NCBI GenBank assembly: GCA_016706255.1
Contig: JADJJZ010000029.1
Coordinates: 868,001-932,000, forward strand
Source of the DNA: Bacteroidota bacterium
GTDB taxonomy: Bacteria > Bacteroidota > Bacteroidia > Chitinophagales > BACL12
DNA: 64,000 nt
Direction of reading: 5' to 3'
In this document: positions 9,117 to 17,134 of the stretch, one piece after another
How positions within the stretch are numbered: position 1 is the stretch's first letter
Layout of the letters: every line of letters starts with the position of its first letter
Translations under genes and position numbers: made by a program
The notes under the pieces: model-generated
What the model was told of the DNA's origin: nothing
What the model saw: only the letters and a program-made list of their open reading frames with translations
The model's database searches: none

Positions 9117-10343
9117 TTACCTGCGTGAATTATTTCTGCGATTATTATTCCTGTTACCACCGTGTCTAAAATTGGTATTTCCTCTGCGCACTTTTGGTTC
9201 ATATGCAGGTGTAGGTCCTAAATCTTCAGGTACTGCTAATCGATTTATTTCCCCTTCAATTAACTCTTCAATACTCATCAGTTTACGCTGATCATTTAAA
9301 CCAACAAATGTGATGGCTTCACCTTTTGTATCAGCACGTGCTGTGCGACCTACACGGTGTATATAATCTTCCGCATCACCGGGAACATCATAATTAATTA
9401 CCATCCCGATATTATCGATATCAATACCACGCGATAAAATATCGGTTGCAACTAGAATTTGTAATTCACGATTGCTGAAACTTCTTAATACCGCCTTACG
9501 CTGTATTTGCTCTAAATCGGAATGAATGGCAGCTACGTTATATTTCAAACGTTTGAGTTCCATTTCCAATTGTTTTACTTTTTCTTTGGTAGATGAAAAT
9601 ATGAGTATACTTTTTATTTCGCTTCTGCCATTTAAAATTGTACGCAACAATGGCATTTTCTGATTATCGTGTAAAATATAAACACCTTGTGTAACACCCT
9701 CTGCCGGTTTTGATAAAGCAATATTAATTTGGTCAGGGTCCTTTAATATTTTTTTCGCAATAGACCGAATTTTATGTGGCATGGTTGCAGAAAATAATAG
9801 TGATTGACGCTGCTCCGGTAAATTCGAAATAATACGGGTAATATCATCACTAAAACCCATATCTAACATTCTGTCTGCCTCATCTAAAATAAGATGTTGC
9901 AACGTATCAAATTTTAAATATCCCTGTGAAATATGTGACAATAAACGTCCGGGTGTACCCACAATAATATCTACACCTTCTCTGAACGAACGTTTTTCCT
10001 GCTCGTACATCGCACCATCATTTCCACCGTAAACTGCAATTGAACTTAAATTGGTAAAATAAGTAAATGCCCTTATTGCCTCATCAATTTGAACGGCTAA
10101 TTCGCGGGTAGGAACAATAATTAATGTATTTATAGACCCATGTCCGCGCAATATAATTTTATTGATAACCGGCAACAAATAGGCCGCAGTTTTACCTGTT
10201 CCTGTTTGTGCACAGGCAATGATATCTTTATTTTTTAAAATGATTGGAATGGCTTGTTCCTGAATAGGTGTAGGGGCTTTGAATCCCATCGACATCATTC
10301 CATCCATTAACTCCGGCTCAAACCCAAAAGCTGAAAACTCCAT
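9117..10343 (-). CDS. rhlE: DEAD-box ATP-dependent RNA helicase, RhlE type
   Basis: 408 residues. All core motifs are present: an N-terminal Q motif (FGFEPELMDGM, then PTPIQEQAIP), Walker A AQTGTGKT at 45-52, PTRELA at 78-83, GG, TPGR at 130-133, DEAD at 154-157, SAT at 185-187, then ATDILSRGIDI and HRVGRTAR in the second RecA domain. The tail is Asn/Arg/Gly-rich (RRGNTNFRHGGNRNNNRRNN), the usual RNA-binding extension of RhlE-like enzymes in Bacteroidota. It unwinds RNA duplexes during ribosome assembly and RNA decay, in the cytoplasm. It sits alone on the minus strand between two paralogous plus-strand genes. Assignment to RhlE rather than another DEAD subfamily rests on the short linker and tail. 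Confidence 0.92.
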   Translation of the reverse strand: MEFSAFGFEPELMDGMMSMGFKAPTPIQEQAIPIILKNKDIIACAQTGTGKTAAYLLPVINKIILRGHGSINTLIIVPTRELAVQIDEAIRAFTYFTNLSSIAVYGGNDGAMYEQEKRSFREGVDIIVGTPGRLLSHISQGYLKFDTLQHLILDEADRMLDMGFSDDITRIISNLPEQRQSLLFSATMPHKIRSIAKKILKDPDQINIALSKPAEGVTQGVYILHDNQKMPLLRTILNGRSEIKSILIFSSTKEKVKQLEMELKRLKYNVAAIHSDLEQIQRKAVLRSFSNRELQILVATDILSRGIDIDNIGMVINYDVPGDAEDYIHRVGRTARADTKGEAITFVGLNDQRKLMSIEELIEGEINRLAVPEDLGPTPAYEPKVRRGNTNFRHGGNRNNNRRNNSRR

Positions 10344-10388
10344 TTGTTATATACTATTATACTGTAAAAATACGTGAAATCCTTTACA

Positions 10389-10420
10389 TTTGACCAATTG
10401 TGCCTTTTCCTGTAGCTTTG
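10389..10420 (+). promoter_or_regulatory. Consensus Bacteroidota promoter of the 10446 gene
   Basis: TTTG at 10389-10392, a 20-bp spacer, then TAGCTTTG at 10413-10420: a full match to the -33 TTTG / -7 TAnnTTTG consensus. The start codon is 25 bp downstream. Confidence 0.75.
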
Positions 10421-10445
10421 TGGAACATCTAAACAACAGCTATTA

Positions 10446-11951
10446 ATGAAAAAACACATCCACACTTACTATGTAAGTGCTCTCTTCAGTTTGTTATTAC
10501 TTACAACTGAAAACCTAAAATCCCAGGTCATTACCGAAAAACGAATCGAATTTGAACAGGGTGAAGAATATGAAAGTTATAATATGTTTCCCTTTGGTGC
10601 AGACGGTCTTTTATTGTATGCAAAAGAAGAAAAAGGTAATGTTCGTAAACTGGAACATTACAGTACCGATCTGGTTGCAGATACAAAAAAAGAATATGAA
10701 GTACCAAAAGGATTTGTGTTAACAGAAACTTATACCGATAAAGAATATTTATATCAGTTTTTTAAAGATAAAAAAGGAAATTTCCAATTTTATCGTTTTA
10801 ATGCCAATGATTTAGCGTTTAAAAAAGCAATTGGCATTTTACCTAAAAAAACTTATCCTGGTGTAATGGTTGCCTCAGGCGATTTTGCTTATCTGTCAGT
10901 TCGCAGTAAAAAAGGTCCTTCCATTTTAAAAATAAATATTGAAAGCGGTAAAACAACCATTATTCCTATCGCAATTTCTCCATATGCAGCTAAATACCTG
11001 AGTATAGAAAATATTCAGATTATGGAAGCAACCGGCGAAGTGATGATTTACATTAATGCCATGAATAAAAAAGACCATAATTTATATGTCATGCATTATG
11101 GTGTTGACGGTAAAGAAAAAAATACATTTAATTTATCTTCCAAAACAGAAAAAAAATTATCCAGCGTTTCTGCTAGTCAGTTAAGTGAAGAAGAATTTGT
11201 TTTTACCGGCACCTATTCCAGTCGCTCAGCAGCCACATCAGAAGGCATGTATATGTGTAAAACCAGCGGTAAGGATATCGACTTTATGGAATTTTACAAT
11301 TTCACCGATTTCGAAGATTTCTTTTCTTACCTACCTGAACGTAAACAGGAAAAAATAGAAAAGAAAAAACAACAGGCCGATAGTAAAAACAAAGAGTTAA
11401 CGTACAATTATTACATGGCTGAACATCCCATCACAAAAATTGGCGACAACTATCTGATGATTGCCGAGGCCTACTACCCTACTTATCGCCAGGAAGCCCG
11501 GACAACAACGTCAAACGGAAAAACAACAACTACTTATGTTACCGTTTTTGATGGTTACCAGTATACACATGCTTCGGTAGCAATGTTCGACAATGAGGGC
11601 AAAAAAATGTGGGATCGTGCTATTAAAATGTATCCGAGTTACAAACCATTTGTGGTAAAACGATTTATTTCAGAATCAGTAGTAAATGACGAAATCAACT
11701 TATTATTCAGCAGCAGTAACAGCATTTTTTCTGTTGCCTACAATATGAAAGGTGATAAAATAAAAGATAAAAAAGCAGAATTAATTGTAGATGAAGAAAA
11801 CACCAAGGTGAAACAATCTTATTCTAATATCGAATTCTGGTATGATATCAACTTTATTGCTCATGGTTATCAAACCATTAAAGACAAAGAGGAATCGTTT
11901 GGTAATAAAAAACGCAGAGTATATTTTATAAATAAAATTACTTATGAATAA
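10446..11951 (+). CDS. Secreted protein, paralog of the 7547-9010 gene; unknown function
   Basis: 501 residues with signal peptide MKKHIHTYYVSALFSLLLLT and mature start VITEKRIEFE. It aligns with the 487-residue protein at 7547 along its whole length. Differences include a KKQQADSKNKELTYNYYMAE segment that is Lys-rich, and an insertion (QEARTTTSNGKTTTTYVTVF) before GYQYTHASVAMFDNEGKKMWDR. Several charged stretches (KDKEESFGNKKRRVYFINKI) lie near the C-terminus. No recognised domain; probable beta-rich periplasmic or surface fold. It has a consensus promoter at 10389 and a terminator at 11970, so it is transcribed alone. Keeping both copies under separate promoters suggests they are not simply redundant; that is inference. 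Confidence 0.8.
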   Translation: MKKHIHTYYVSALFSLLLLTTENLKSQVITEKRIEFEQGEEYESYNMFPFGADGLLLYAKEEKGNVRKLEHYSTDLVADTKKEYEVPKGFVLTETYTDKEYLYQFFKDKKGNFQFYRFNANDLAFKKAIGILPKKTYPGVMVASGDFAYLSVRSKKGPSILKINIESGKTTIIPIAISPYAAKYLSIENIQIMEATGEVMIYINAMNKKDHNLYVMHYGVDGKEKNTFNLSSKTEKKLSSVSASQLSEEEFVFTGTYSSRSAATSEGMYMCKTSGKDIDFMEFYNFTDFEDFFSYLPERKQEKIEKKKQQADSKNKELTYNYYMAEHPITKIGDNYLMIAEAYYPTYRQEARTTTSNGKTTTTYVTVFDGYQYTHASVAMFDNEGKKMWDRAIKMYPSYKPFVVKRFISESVVNDEINLLFSSSNSIFSVAYNMKGDKIKDKKAELIVDEENTKVKQSYSNIEFWYDINFIAHGYQTIKDKEESFGNKKRRVYFINKITYE

Positions 11952-11969
11952 TTAATTTATTTTTTTTGA

Positions 11970-12008
11970 TAAAATGCCATCCTTAATAAACCGGATGGCA
12001 TTTTTTTA
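11970..12008. terminator. Bidirectional terminator
   Basis: ATGCCATCC and GGATGGCAT form a 9-bp stem with a 10-nt loop, flanked by A and T runs. It serves the plus gene ending at 11951, and its right edge overlaps the last codons of the minus-strand regulator ending at 12006. Confidence 0.85.
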
Positions 12009-12653
12009 TGGCCCAACGAATAAAATATTTCTTTTATAAGGTGTATTTTCCTGAAGTTTCCGTTTGTTCTTCTCAATTATCGTCCTTCTAATCCGGCTCA
12101 AACTTTCTTTCTCCATACCCAAATAAGACGCGATATGATACAGCGGCACCCGGTTAAATATTTCCGGGTTTTCATTAAAGAAACGGGTGTATCGCTCTTC
12201 ACAACTCATAAATAAATTCGCCCCGATATGTTCGGTGGAGATTCTAACAATGTATTCGGTAATTAATTTGTTAATTCCGGACTGGATGAAACTCTGATCT
12301 TTTCCTGCAAACAATTTTGTTAGGTTTATAAATAATATCTCCGTTTTTTCAAGTGCCTCAAAATGAAAATTGTGGTTGCCGGCAGATAAAAATTGGTTGT
12401 AATCTAACAGGGCATCTCCTTCCAATAAAAAGCGAATATTCATCTCTTTTTTCCCTACAAAATAATACAACCGAAACGCGCCCGTGTGAATAATACCAAG
12501 CTGTAAGATATCCTGTTGTTGTCGGATATAACCCGAACCTGCTTCAAATTGTATGGTTGAAACACAAGCAGCAATTTCTGCATCACTTAAATTTATATCA
12601 CCCCAACCCAGTCGCAACTGTGCACGCAGCGATAAACATGTTTGACCTGTCAT
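12006..12653 (-). CDS. Crp/Fnr-family transcriptional regulator
   Basis: 215 residues from the ATG at 12653. An in-frame ATG at 12698 adds 15 hydrophobic residues but lies inside the terminator hairpin of the upstream gene, so it is disfavoured. Residues about 30-125 form a cyclic-nucleotide-binding-like beta-roll (GIIHTGAFRLYYFVGKKEMNIRF). The C-terminal helix-turn-helix carries ERYTRFFNENPEIFNRVPLYHIASYLGMEKESLSRIRR (split: ERYTRFF, RVPLYHIASYLGM, ESLSRIRR), the typical form of Bacteroidota Crp-like regulators. No Cys cluster for an iron-sulphur centre, so not a classical Fnr. Ligand and targets cannot be told from sequence. It lies downstream of, and in the same direction as, the propeller cargo gene. 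Confidence 0.85.
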   Translation of the reverse strand: MTGQTCLSLRAQLRLGWGDINLSDAEIAACVSTIQFEAGSGYIRQQQDILQLGIIHTGAFRLYYFVGKKEMNIRFLLEGDALLDYNQFLSAGNHNFHFEALEKTEILFINLTKLFAGKDQSFIQSGINKLITEYIVRISTEHIGANLFMSCEERYTRFFNENPEIFNRVPLYHIASYLGMEKESLSRIRRTIIEKNKRKLQENTPYKRNILFVGP

Positions 12654-12686
12654 ACCGAAAAAATTAAAAATAAATGGAAAGAAAAA

Positions 12687-12744
12687 GTCAGCACGCAACA
12701 GTATTGTGGTGATAGAATACCTTATAGAACTGTTGTGTGCTGAC
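12687..12744 (-). terminator. Long-stem terminator of the 12769-14874 gene
   Basis: On the minus strand GTCAGCACACAACAGT (12744 leftward) pairs with ACTGTTGCGTGCTGAC (to 12687), a 16-bp stem with one G-U type change and a 26-nt loop. TTTTTCTTT follows. The stem ends before the preferred start of the downstream regulator at 12653. Protein binding to this inverted repeat is an alternative. Confidence 0.65.
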
Positions 12745-12768
12745 TACTAAATAATGTATAAACAGAAT

Positions 12769-14874
12769 TTACTTGATAACTGTAAATCTGCTTAATGAAA
12801 CCATATTGTTTGCATCAATTGCTTTTGCAAGATAAATACCTGCAGCAAGATTTTCGATGTTAATGGTTGCAATATTTGAATTGATTAATACACGACCATT
12901 CAAATCCAAAATCTGGAATGCTGTTGCATTTGCCGCTTCAAATGTAATTACAGTTTTTGCAGGGTTTGGATAAGCAACCATGTTATTCACAGTTAAATCT
13001 TCAACACCATCCGGTTCAACAACTGTGCGTAAAACACTTACACCAACATCAGTATGCGCAATCCAGATATCACCTGTTGCAGTTACCAAAAAGTTGGATA
13101 AATAATTTGAAGGCATTAACGGATCAGCCAATGTATTTATATTAGTTTCAGAAGCATCATCTAAATCATAAATCCATAATCCACCGATGGTACCATTCAT
13201 ACCACAATACACTTTATTGTCATGGAAATTAATATTCACAACAAAATCATCCACTGCGCTTGCAGTAAAATCAGACCAGTCTGTTCCATCAAAACGATAT
13301 AATTTGCCTGAGTTTGCGCCGAACCAAATATTGCCTGCTGCATCCTGTTTTATTTCCTGAATACTTGATCCTTCAGCAAGTGCAGGAAAATCGGTTGCAT
13401 TAATTACATCTTGTGTAACAAAATCATATTTTACAATACCGTTAGTTCTACCCAGCCAAATGAGGTTACGCATATCATCATAAACAACACTAATAAACCA
13501 TGAAGCTACACCACCGGTTTCAATCAAATTGGTAGTTACACCTGCTTCATATTTAAATAAACCTTCCTCGTTAATAAAATATACAATGCCATCTGCTGTT
13601 ACATCATAATCAAAAACATACACTGAACTATAACCCGCAGCCATTGGAATATGTGTCCAGGTTGTACCGTCATAATATTCAAGTAAATTTCCATTATCTA
13701 CTACATAAAACATATCGTTGTAATAACGTAAGTCATACATAGAATTGTAAATGGTTGGCACACTAACTTCTAAATCCCAATTATCGGTAACTGCATTAAA
13801 TTGATAAATTGAAGTACCTGAAGCAATAAAAATATTATCATCAGCACCTTTTACAATACCTGATATACCATTTGAAGTAAAGTTATATTGTTGAGTTGCG
13901 TAGGTTGTTTTAGTTGCATTTAATTTAATAACAGTTGGAGGAGCCATATAATCACCGCTGTTTACATAAAACGATGTTCCATCAGTGAATTGTAATTTAT
14001 CACTATAATCTAAGCCAAGGCTATTCACAAATTCCCAGGTTAAACCATTGAGTTTATAAATTTCTGTTGAGTTGATGAGCAGATATAAATTATCATCTGT
14101 GCCTCTTGTAATATTATTAATAAAGCCGAATTCCGGTAAACCTTCCATTGCAGGTGCATAGGTTCCATCTTTAAATTGGAATTCGAGACTACCACTATTA
14201 TTGATTAAATAGGTATCGGCATTTACACCATAAATACGAACGGTTGCAGGCGAACAACCTAATACAACAGGCGATTCAGTATTTGGAAATGAATCAATTG
14301 CCATATTTGTGGCGGCATCAATTACCAAACAATCTTCACCTGTAAAAATTAAAACCTTATTATCTGAAGTGATATCAAAATCCCATGCGTCAAAATCCCA
14401 TCCTGCACCGCCAACTGAATTAATAAATGTATAGGAATGATCGTCACTGTCAAATTTGTATAAACCTGCATCGGTTTGCAGCCATAAATCGCCAAAACCA
14501 TCAAATTTCATTCGATACATTAAAAAGTAAGTCGGGTAATCGTAGGATAACCAGTTTTCACCATCCCATTCAACCACACCTGCATCGTAAGTGCCAACCC
14601 AGATTGTTCCTGAAGTAGCATCAACGGCCACCTGCTCCACCAATGAAGATGGTAAGCCGGCATCACCTTTTTTGTAATAAGTTTTTTCAAGTGTTGTGGT
14701 ATTCATATCTACCACACCCCCTTTTGCGGTAATCCAAAGGTGGTCACCAACAGGTTCCACATCTGTAACAGCAGTAAAATTGCTGTAATTTACCCATTCC
14801 TGCTCCTGACCGAAGGCCTGAAAAGCAGCAGCAGAGAGGAGAACTGCTGTGAACATGCTGAATAATTTCTTCAT
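12769..14874 (-). CDS. Secreted beta-propeller protein with T9SS sorting domain
   Basis: 701 residues. Signal peptide MKKLFSMFTAVLLSAAAFQAFGQ. The body contains many repeats of about 40-50 residues resembling two-component-regulator propeller blades: DHLWITAKGGVVDMNTTTL, GTIWVGTYDAGVVEWDGENW, GDLWLQTDAGLYKFD, NLIWLGRTNGIVKYD, GNIWFGANSGKLYRFDGTDW and GDIWIAHTDVGVSVL. The C-terminus (AYPNPAKTVITFEAA, FQILDLNGRVLIN, ENLAAGIYLAKAI) is a T9SS type A sorting domain. Predicted exported surface or secreted propeller; binding partner unknown. Its promoter lies in the 147-bp gap shared with the divergent gene at 15022. Its terminator is the long hairpin at 12687-12744. Confidence 0.88.
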   Translation of the reverse strand: MKKLFSMFTAVLLSAAAFQAFGQEQEWVNYSNFTAVTDVEPVGDHLWITAKGGVVDMNTTTLEKTYYKKGDAGLPSSLVEQVAVDATSGTIWVGTYDAGVVEWDGENWLSYDYPTYFLMYRMKFDGFGDLWLQTDAGLYKFDSDDHSYTFINSVGGAGWDFDAWDFDITSDNKVLIFTGEDCLVIDAATNMAIDSFPNTESPVVLGCSPATVRIYGVNADTYLINNSGSLEFQFKDGTYAPAMEGLPEFGFINNITRGTDDNLYLLINSTEIYKLNGLTWEFVNSLGLDYSDKLQFTDGTSFYVNSGDYMAPPTVIKLNATKTTYATQQYNFTSNGISGIVKGADDNIFIASGTSIYQFNAVTDNWDLEVSVPTIYNSMYDLRYYNDMFYVVDNGNLLEYYDGTTWTHIPMAAGYSSVYVFDYDVTADGIVYFINEEGLFKYEAGVTTNLIETGGVASWFISVVYDDMRNLIWLGRTNGIVKYDFVTQDVINATDFPALAEGSSIQEIKQDAAGNIWFGANSGKLYRFDGTDWSDFTASAVDDFVVNINFHDNKVYCGMNGTIGGLWIYDLDDASETNINTLADPLMPSNYLSNFLVTATGDIWIAHTDVGVSVLRTVVEPDGVEDLTVNNMVAYPNPAKTVITFEAANATAFQILDLNGRVLINSNIATINIENLAAGIYLAKAIDANNMVSLSRFTVIK

Positions 14875-15021
14875 ATCGTTATAATTTTCAAGGACAAATT
14901 TCTCTCAACCAACATCAAAAAAGAAATCAAATATCGGTTATAAATTAGTTGTCTGAATGATATTTTAACATAAATTAGTTTCTGAATATATAGTTTTCAT
15001 ATACTTTTACATTAGAAGTCT

Positions 15022-16518
15022 ATGAAAAACCCATCAGCGGATATTTTTCAGTTAATACAGTCGCTCACCAAAAGCGAAAAACGGTATTTCAAACTGTTTG
15101 CAACCCGACATTACGATAAAGATAACCAATATTTGAAGCTGTTTGAAGCCATTGAAGCACAATTAACATATCAGGAAAGGGATCTGGTGCCACTTTTCTC
15201 CGCAAAAAAATCACCAGCACATTTTGCAGTGCTTAAGAAACAATTGTATGAAACACTGCTGGAGGCTTTGCATCACTACGATGAATTTAATAACCCGGAA
15301 CAACAATTAGCCAAGGGTGTACATTACAGCAATTTATTATTGCGGAGAGGTTTATTAGAACAGTGTAAAAAACAATTATCGAAATATAAACAACTAGCTT
15401 ATAAATTGGAAAAATTTGAGTTGCTGATAGAATTAATTGAAATAGAAAAACGGCTTGCTTCCAAATTACAATATTCCGGTTTACGGGCGGATGTTATTAG
15501 TGCTATTCACGAGGAAGAAATGTTTTGCCTTGCACAGTTACATAACACCGGATTATTCTGGCTAAAAAGTGCGGCAATTTATCAATTACATTATGCTAAA
15601 AAAATAATTCCCGGCAAAGAAAATACTGTATTAAGTGAAACAGTAAATAGTAAATTATTCAGTGATGCCCATGCAGCCACAACTTTTAAATCGAAGCTGG
15701 ATCAAATGCAGATTAATGCGTTAAATGCTTTCGTGAAGCGGGATGCAGCAACTGCTTTTAAATGGAACTCGGCATTTCTACAACTCATGGATGAACATAA
15801 CCATCTAAAACAAATTTATGCCGACCGATATTTTTCAGCATTAAATAATTATTTGATTGACTGCCTTATTTTAAACAAACAAGAAGATTTACTCAACGGC
15901 ATTTCGACAATGCGTGGCTTACCAACAATGGAGGAGTTCAAACATATTCCACACCTGGATGCAAATGTTTTCAGATTGAGTTATTTACTGGAAATGAATT
16001 ATTTTATCGGTAAAAATGATTTTACAAATGCACTAACATGTGCCGTTCAAATAAAATCCGGCATAAAAAAATATGCTGAATTTATACCGAAGCCAAATAT
16101 TATCACTTTAAATTATTTATGTGCTTATACGTTATTTTTTAATAAAGATTTTAACGGAAGTTTAGATGTACTGCTCGACTTATTTAATATTAAAGAAACG
16201 GAATCGGTAACAGATATTTATTGTGATGCCAAAATGATGCAATTGCTTTGTCATTTCGAATTAGGAAATCATTTATTAATCGATTCCTTAATTACAGCAT
16301 TTAATCGGATCACCACTGCCAAAAAAGTAAAAACGCAAACCTACAATGTGGTGATTAAATACATTCGTCAGCAGCTTAGAAGTGCCGACAGGGTTAATTT
16401 TGAGGGCCTGCGCACCCAATTGGAAAAACTATCAGAAGCAGATACAGAGCGAAATACGTTTAACAATTTCAATTATTTCTATTGGTTGGAAAATGTGCGC
16501 AAAAAGGCTCGTATTTAA
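15022..16518 (+). CDS. Helical repeat protein, paralog of the 1907-3382 gene; unknown function
   Basis: 498 residues, starting MKNPSADIFQLIQSLTKSEKRYFKLF. This N-terminal block matches the protein at 1907, and the two are about the same length (498 and 491). A second shared pattern is KKQLYETLLEALHHYDEF here against YQQILKSLRNYN there. The rest is helix-rich (LLRRGLLEQCKKQLSKYKQLAYKLEKFELLIELIEIEKRL, broken: LLRRGLLEQCKKQL, KFELLIELIEIEKRL), like a TPR-type solenoid without clear canonical repeats. No signal peptide, so cytoplasmic. I do not recognise a named family; it looks lineage-specific to Bacteroidota. It is divergent from the propeller cargo gene and convergent with the lipocalin-like gene. 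Confidence 0.82.
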   Translation: MKNPSADIFQLIQSLTKSEKRYFKLFATRHYDKDNQYLKLFEAIEAQLTYQERDLVPLFSAKKSPAHFAVLKKQLYETLLEALHHYDEFNNPEQQLAKGVHYSNLLLRRGLLEQCKKQLSKYKQLAYKLEKFELLIELIEIEKRLASKLQYSGLRADVISAIHEEEMFCLAQLHNTGLFWLKSAAIYQLHYAKKIIPGKENTVLSETVNSKLFSDAHAATTFKSKLDQMQINALNAFVKRDAATAFKWNSAFLQLMDEHNHLKQIYADRYFSALNNYLIDCLILNKQEDLLNGISTMRGLPTMEEFKHIPHLDANVFRLSYLLEMNYFIGKNDFTNALTCAVQIKSGIKKYAEFIPKPNIITLNYLCAYTLFFNKDFNGSLDVLLDLFNIKETESVTDIYCDAKMMQLLCHFELGNHLLIDSLITAFNRITTAKKVKTQTYNVVIKYIRQQLRSADRVNFEGLRTQLEKLSEADTERNTFNNFNYFYWLENVRKKARI

Positions 16519-16523
16519 GCAAT

Positions 16524-16551
16524 AAAAAAGCCGGCAACTGCAGTTGCCGGC
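16524..16551 (-). terminator. Terminator of the 16574-16969 gene
   Basis: A perfect 22-bp palindrome (GCCGGCAACTG and its complement) at 16530-16551. On the minus strand it is followed by a T-run at 16529-16524. On the plus side there is no T run, so it mainly serves the minus gene. Confidence 0.8.
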
Positions 16552-16573
16552 TTCAAAAAAAAGGTTTATATCA

Positions 16574-16969
16574 TCAAAGGTGATTAAATACAAGTATGGT
16601 ATGGATATTATCCTGCCCAACATGATCAACTGTTAATTTGGTATCAGTTAATTCAACTATTTTCAAACGTGTTGCAGTTGACTCACTTAATACGATGGTC
16701 ATCCACATGCCGTTATCGCTAACTGACCAAGTGCCTGCATAACCAACACCGTTTAATATCATATTCACATTTTTATCGGCAGTGATGGTAATTTTATCAG
16801 TAGCGTTTAAAGCCGGAGGAGCAACTTCTGCACCATCAATTACAATTGCACTAACGGTCCAGTTAAAACATAATTGTGTAGTGATATCAGCTGCACCCTG
16901 ACCAAAACTTTTAGAAATTCCCAGGCTTGTGATAAATAAAACACATAAAATGTAGGAGTATCTTTTCAT
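16574..16969 (-). CDS. Small secreted lipocalin-like protein
   Basis: 131 residues. Signal peptide MKRYSYILCVLFITSLGISKSFG. The mature part has a spaced strand pattern typical of lipocalin-like Bacteroidota proteins: a Trp in CFNWTVSAIVIDG, TDKITITADKNVNMILNG, GYAGTWSVSDNGMWMTIVL and RLKIVELTDTKLTVDH. This matches the compact lipocalin-like beta-barrel family (often annotated lipocalin family protein), although classic lipocalins are larger and I cannot confirm the fold. It may bind a small hydrophobic ligand in the periplasm; that is inference. There is a single Cys in the mature protein and no lipobox. It is transcribed alone with a strong terminator at 16524. Confidence 0.65.
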   Translation of the reverse strand: MKRYSYILCVLFITSLGISKSFGQGAADITTQLCFNWTVSAIVIDGAEVAPPALNATDKITITADKNVNMILNGVGYAGTWSVSDNGMWMTIVLSESTATRLKIVELTDTKLTVDHVGQDNIHTILVFNHL

Positions 16970-17134
16970 AAAACGTTAATTTATTTACATTAATTTTTTT
17001 ACAATATGTCGCCATTACAAGCTTATAGCGTAACGGTTCAACTGCATTTATTAGGTAAAAGTAATCAAATTTCCTGAAATTAATGGCACAATGTTTGGCA
17101 CTCCCGCCTTGTTAAAACCCAAAAATATGCGCCT

